Below the pieces are notes generated by a model. The model ran no database searches. It was not told the origin of the DNA and worked only from the letters and a program-made list of their open reading frames with translations. A stretch of 64,000 nt of DNA from Agrypnia vestita (Eukaryota > Arthropoda > Insecta > Trichoptera > Phryganeidae), in assembly GCA_016648135.1 (NCBI GenBank), contig JADDOH010000301.1, positions 1 through 64,000 of the forward strand. The letters run 5' to 3'. Positions 63,180-64,000 of this stretch are shown here, piece by piece; the stretch's first letter is position 1; each line of letters begins with the position of its first letter. A program made the position numbers and the translations under genes.

Positions 63180-63275
63180 TCGTTACCTACCTCGCTAGGT
63201 ACATAAAAATACCTGTTCTGAGGTAAGTAGCCATTCCATTCATTGAGACTCCATTTAAATATTTAATTTCATGGT
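63180..63275 (+). repeat. Repeat J, copy 2
   Basis: AAATACCTGTTCTGAGGTAA then GTAGCC and TTAAATATTTAATTT align with 17500-17575. Confidence 0.45.
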
Positions 63276-63284
63276 TATGTAATT

Positions 63285-63500
63285 AGAAGAATAAAAGAAA
63301 AATAAAGTAAAGTAATTTAGAGTAAAAAGTATATAAAGTAAATAAGAAATAAGAAATAAAGTAAATAAGAATAAAAATATAAGTAAAGTTGTAAAAAAGT
63401 ATATCCATATATGAACAAACAAAAGTGTAAATAAGTAAGTTAAAGTAAATTAATTCCAAGGTTGATAATATAAGAACAAAATACAGAGTAAATGTTCAGT
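63285..63500. repeat. Low-complexity (AAGTAAATAAG)-like stretch
   Basis: Degenerate AGTAAA/AATAAGA words over about 200 bp with no fixed period; simple sequence. Confidence 0.7.
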
Positions 63501-63804
63501 AAATACAGTATTGTTCATTTGAGCATCTCTTCCAGCTGATTTCTCCCAATATTGAATAGCCATTCAGTCAGCAATACACGGAATTTTAGATGTTCGGAAT
63601 CCGATTTGAGATCACAACTTTAATTGGAAAAAAGAAACACCTACCTTCACATTAATGAACCGTTAATTAATGAAATATCTGTGTTGCTTTATTTTTTAAT
63701 GATTTATTTTTGTATTTGTAGTAATAAAATAAATGGTCCGAAATTTATTGTTAGCTTTTTTATTAAGGGGGTTCTTGAAAATTGTGCTTGATTTCCTAGA
63801 GTTT

Positions 63805-64000
63805 TGTGGCTGAAAAAGGTTACGAAAAGCTGATCTAGAAGGTTCGAAAAACCAGCGTTTTTCATATATAATAGGGACTGAGAGGTGTGCGTTTGGAGTT
63901 TTATTTTGACGTTTCTACCGCTGCGAGATTATCGACAAGCCGTAGCGATCGGTGTTACCAACGCGTGTACGATACCATGACGAGTAGATCAATTAAGCGA
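63805..64000 (+). promoter_or_regulatory. Promoter-like block and possible 5' end of an ORF leaving the window
   Basis: GGTTACGAAAAG, CTAGAAGGTTCGAAAAACC (GAA/TTC units) and ATATATAATAGG (TATA-like) are followed by about 110 bp and ACCATGACG at 63975-63982, from which eight codons (MTSRSIKR) run open to the window end. The block resembles 10675-10760. This could be a host gene promoter or a retrotransposon LTR and leader; the evidence is thin. Confidence 0.3.

Overview
This looks like nuclear DNA of an insect, most probably a moth or butterfly. It is AT-rich, has no operons or bacterial-style genes, and is packed with transposable elements. Several families resemble well-known lepidopteran repeats: Helitron-like units ending in a GC-rich hairpin plus CTAGT, a GTGATCACTTAAG repeat, tRNA-headed SINEs, and cecropia-like mariner elements. 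The only clear host protein-coding sequence is one GC-rich exon encoding most of a PDZ domain (58794-58990, + strand) with splice sites at both ends. The only clear host RNA gene is an intron-containing tRNA-Tyr (39465-39555, - strand). Most of the window is therefore best read as intron or intergenic DNA colonised by repeats.

Layout. 1-13 kb holds a Helitron-like repeat with heat-shock-element arrays, decayed Penelope-like pieces, a hAT-like MITE, SINEs, a second Helitron-like element, a TACTCCCTTTC-ended repeat next to another heat-shock-element repeat, and a foldback MITE. 13-22 kb holds mariner copy 1, LINE fragments, an inverted SINE pair, a perfect 58-bp palindrome, and a Jockey-like LINE 3' end split by deleted mariner copy 2. 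21-34 kb holds two PIF/Harbinger-like derivatives, foldback elements, a Penelope-like mini-element, a ~110-bp tandem array and a 15-bp minisatellite. 34-50 kb holds a third heat-shock-element repeat, a truncated Penelope-like element with a perfect target-site duplication, tRNA-Tyr, mariner copy 3 (apparently intact), LINE fragments, a 21-bp satellite and double palindromes. 50-64 kb holds a nested composite (one repeat split by three insertions), a Penelope GIY-YIG remnant, the PDZ exon, LINE fragments and mariner copy 4 (one-base frameshift).

The most striking signal is a set of twelve hammerhead-ribozyme-like motifs spread through the window. They share the order CUGANGA core, one extra base, stem II, GAAA, a short self-complementary stem III and a UH cleavage position. 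The stem III sequence differs between families (ACGT, ACATGT, AGCGCT, ACCGGT, ACTATAGT) but is almost always a palindrome. Two motifs lie just downstream of GIY-YIG endonuclease remnants, which ties them to Penelope-like retroelements. Four carriers are bounded by 10-14 bp direct repeats. Three of these are 320-523 bp non-coding elements with the same plan: target-site duplication, ~37-nt extension, inverted arm, ribozyme, direct arm, target-site duplication. The second striking signal is that three Helitron-like repeats carry arrays of alternating GAA and TTC units matching heat-shock-factor sites, up to six perfect units in a row.
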